This document shows, one piece after another, positions 4,702-5,648 of a stretch of 5,648 nt of DNA. The notes below the pieces were generated by a model. That model saw only the letters and a list, made by a program, of their open reading frames with translations. It ran no database searches and was not told where the DNA came from. The translations under genes were made by a program, and so were the position numbers. The stretch's first letter is position 1; each line of letters begins with the position of its first letter. The DNA comes from Chitinophagaceae bacterium. GTDB lineage: Bacteria > Bacteroidota > Bacteroidia > Chitinophagales > Chitinophagaceae. The stretch lies in contig JAJTCI010000169.1 in assembly GCA_021323155.1 (NCBI GenBank), forward strand, positions 1 to 5,648. The letters run 5' to 3'.

Positions 4702-5193
4702 ATGGATTTTCCCAAAGAAAAGATAGAAGCACTTAAAAGTAAATTGAAGGGCAGCGACCAAACCATCGCAGTGGCGGAAAGCGCAACCGGGGGACTGTTG
4801 CAGGCAGCGATCGCCTCGGCGGAATCCGCCGGGGATATATTCCAGGGCGGCATTACCGCTTATAACCTGGGACAGAAAGCGCGGCATTTATCGGTGGAGC
4901 CGATCCACGCCAGTTCATGCGACTGCGTTTCAGCATCGGTGGCCCGCCAAATGGCTGTTGGTGCAAGGGAAATGTTTTCCAGCGACTGGGCGATCGCGGT
5001 AACCGGTTATGCAACACCGGTCCCGGAGTCCGGCAATAAAGTCTTTGCGTACATCAGCATATGCTGCAAGGGTGACGAAGTTTACAACCAAAAAATAAAA
5101 GTGGACGAAGCGGTGGGATTGCCTGCACAACTACTATTTGTTGAAAAAGCCATTGATGGATTCCTGCAGGTATTCGATTCCACCAGCGGGTAA
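4702..5193 (+). CDS. CinA C-terminal domain protein (PncC-like NMN amidohydrolase family)
   Basis: A 163-residue stand-alone version of the CinA C-terminal domain; characterised members (PncC) hydrolyse nicotinamide mononucleotide to nicotinate mononucleotide plus ammonia in NAD salvage. The family motifs are present: AESATGG (25-31, usually AESxTGG) with S27, FQGGITAYNLGQK (47-59) with Y54 and K59 at the places of the residues usually assigned to catalysis, and VSASVARQMAVGAR (76-89). The usual TGxAGPxGG segment is replaced by TGYATPVPESG (101-111), a variant I associate with a Bacteroidota subgroup, so substrate or activity may differ. There is no N-terminal MoCF-like COG1058 domain, so it is not full-length CinA. 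The ATG at 4702 gives normal length; no Shine-Dalgarno sequence is seen. It is divergent from DUF4112 and convergent with the transketolase gene. Arrays of 7-bp repeats lie on both sides. Confidence 0.85.
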   Translation: MDFPKEKIEALKSKLKGSDQTIAVAESATGGLLQAAIASAESAGDIFQGGITAYNLGQKARHLSVEPIHASSCDCVSASVARQMAVGAREMFSSDWAIAVTGYATPVPESGNKVFAYISICCKGDEVYNQKIKVDEAVGLPAQLLFVEKAIDGFLQVFDSTSG

Positions 5194-5222
5194 AACAGAA
5201 CCACTCAGTGGGGCGGCTGAAA

Positions 5223-5257
5223 CCTGCAACCTGTGACCTGTAACCTGTAACCTGCTT
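5223..5257. repeat. 7-bp repeat array, right of the CinA-like gene
   Basis: CCTG begins at 5223, 5230, 5237, 5244 and 5251, a perfect 7-bp period over five units with consensus CCTGTAA (two exact copies at 5237 and 5244). The last unit overlaps the stop codon of the convergent transketolase gene (5256-5258). It has the same unit and orientation as the array at 4588-4615, 635 bp away. The convergent intergenic stretch also has a short CCACT/AGTGG inverted repeat near 5208 but no clear terminator. Confidence 0.85.
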
Positions 5258-5648
5258 ACCCCTTCCTCCCCATCGCCTTCCTTGCCGCCTCCACAATGAA
5301 CGGCGTATCCAGCCCGTATTTCTTCAGCAACTCCAGTGGTTTACCGCTTTCACCAAAGGTGTCTTTGGTGCCGATGTATTCGATGGGAACCGGGAAATGT
5401 TTTGCTGCCACCTGCGCGATCGCGTCGCCCAGCCCCCCGATCACATTGTGTTCTTCGGCCGTGACAGCGCATTTTGTTTTGCGAATGGAGTTGATCACCG
5501 CCTCTTCATCCAGCGGTTTGATCGTGTGAATATTGATCACTTCTACACTGAGCCCTTCTTCCTCCAGTATCCTTCCTGCTTCGATCGCTTTCCAAACCAT
5601 ATGCCCGCAGGCGAAGATGGAAACGTCGTTGCCTTCGCTGAAGCGCTG
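5256..5648 (-). CDS. Transketolase C-terminal subunit, 5' partial
   Basis: Only the last 130 residues are visible; the frame is open to the right window edge, and an ATG at 5600 is internal, because the codons before it (QRFSEGNDVSIFACGH) complete the conserved start of the transketolase C-terminal domain, the usual pattern being G.DVtI.AcGhMV..A. The rest matches that domain: EAGRILEEEGLSVEVINIHT followed by IKPLD, then TAEEHNVIGGLGDAIAQV and a C-terminal GESGKPLELLKKYGLD. Transketolase moves two-carbon units between sugar phosphates with thiamine diphosphate in the pentose phosphate pathway. A total of about 310-330 residues is usual for the split C-terminal subunit, which pairs with a separate N-terminal subunit; that such a gene lies beyond the edge is inference. 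1-deoxyxylulose-5-phosphate synthase and E1-beta dehydrogenase subunits share the fold but fit the motifs less well. The stop codon overlaps a 7-bp repeat array. Confidence 0.88.
   Translation of the reverse strand, partial: QRFSEGNDVSIFACGHMVWKAIEAGRILEEEGLSVEVINIHTIKPLDEEAVINSIRKTKCAVTAEEHNVIGGLGDAIAQVAAKHFPVPIEYIGTKDTFGESGKPLELLKKYGLDTPFIVEAARKAMGRKG

Noticed and set aside
5054..5296. 80-codon minus-strand frame across the CinA-like 3' end and the 7-bp repeats
   Set aside because: It overlaps two well-supported genes, and its middle part is translated from heptad repeat (VTGYRSQVAG type).

Overview
The window looks like chromosomal DNA of a member of the Bacteroidota, most likely Chitinophagaceae or a relative. 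The signs are the protein families (an ECF sigma factor followed by a membrane protein and a secreted LTxxQ-like protein, a split transketolase, a stand-alone CinA C-terminal protein, DUF4112), starts without Shine-Dalgarno sequences, and short direct-repeat arrays between genes. The taxonomic call is inference. Coding regions are mostly 50-60% G+C; the first gene is about 38%.

Layout. (1) Positions 3-371, + strand: the 3' part of a GxxExxY-family gene with a PD-(D/E)xK-like core, open through the left window edge. (2) Positions 373-466: a nested direct-repeat array built on ATTCGCGT that runs into the 3' end of the next gene. (3) Positions 445-2160, - strand: a three-gene operon read sigma factor (2160-1615), single-pass membrane protein and probable anti-sigma factor (1579-851), secreted Spy/CpxP/CnrX-like protein (837-445). 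(4) Positions 2161-2776: about 600 bp with no convincing gene but many repeats, namely a G-quadruplex-type tract, a 10-bp-stem hairpin, an 11-bp tandem repeat, a palindrome and a 25-bp-spaced direct repeat. (5) 2777-3457, +: a GNAT acetyltransferase with a GTG start. (6) 3587-3970, +: a second small secreted LTxxQ protein with a clear terminator at 4011-4037. (7) 4048-4506, -: a DUF4112 membrane protein. (8) 4702-5193, +: a CinA C-terminal (PncC-like) protein bracketed by two arrays of 7-bp repeats (4588-4615 and 5223-5257). (9) 5256-5648, -: the C-terminal end of a transketolase C-terminal subunit, cut by the right window edge.

How the genes may work together. The operon resembles the CnrH/CnrY/CnrX plan of envelope signalling: a cytoplasmic sigma factor, a membrane anti-sigma factor and a periplasmic CpxP-fold sensor. 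The Spy-like gene at 3587 encodes the same class of product and could belong to the same envelope-stress response, but no shared promoter is visible. The remaining genes look like unlinked housekeeping or accessory functions. The most unusual content is non-coding: the nested repeat array beside the AT-rich GxxExxY gene, the repeat-dense 2.2-2.7 kb spacer, and the 7-bp arrays on both sides of the CinA-like gene. No complete new system is demonstrated.
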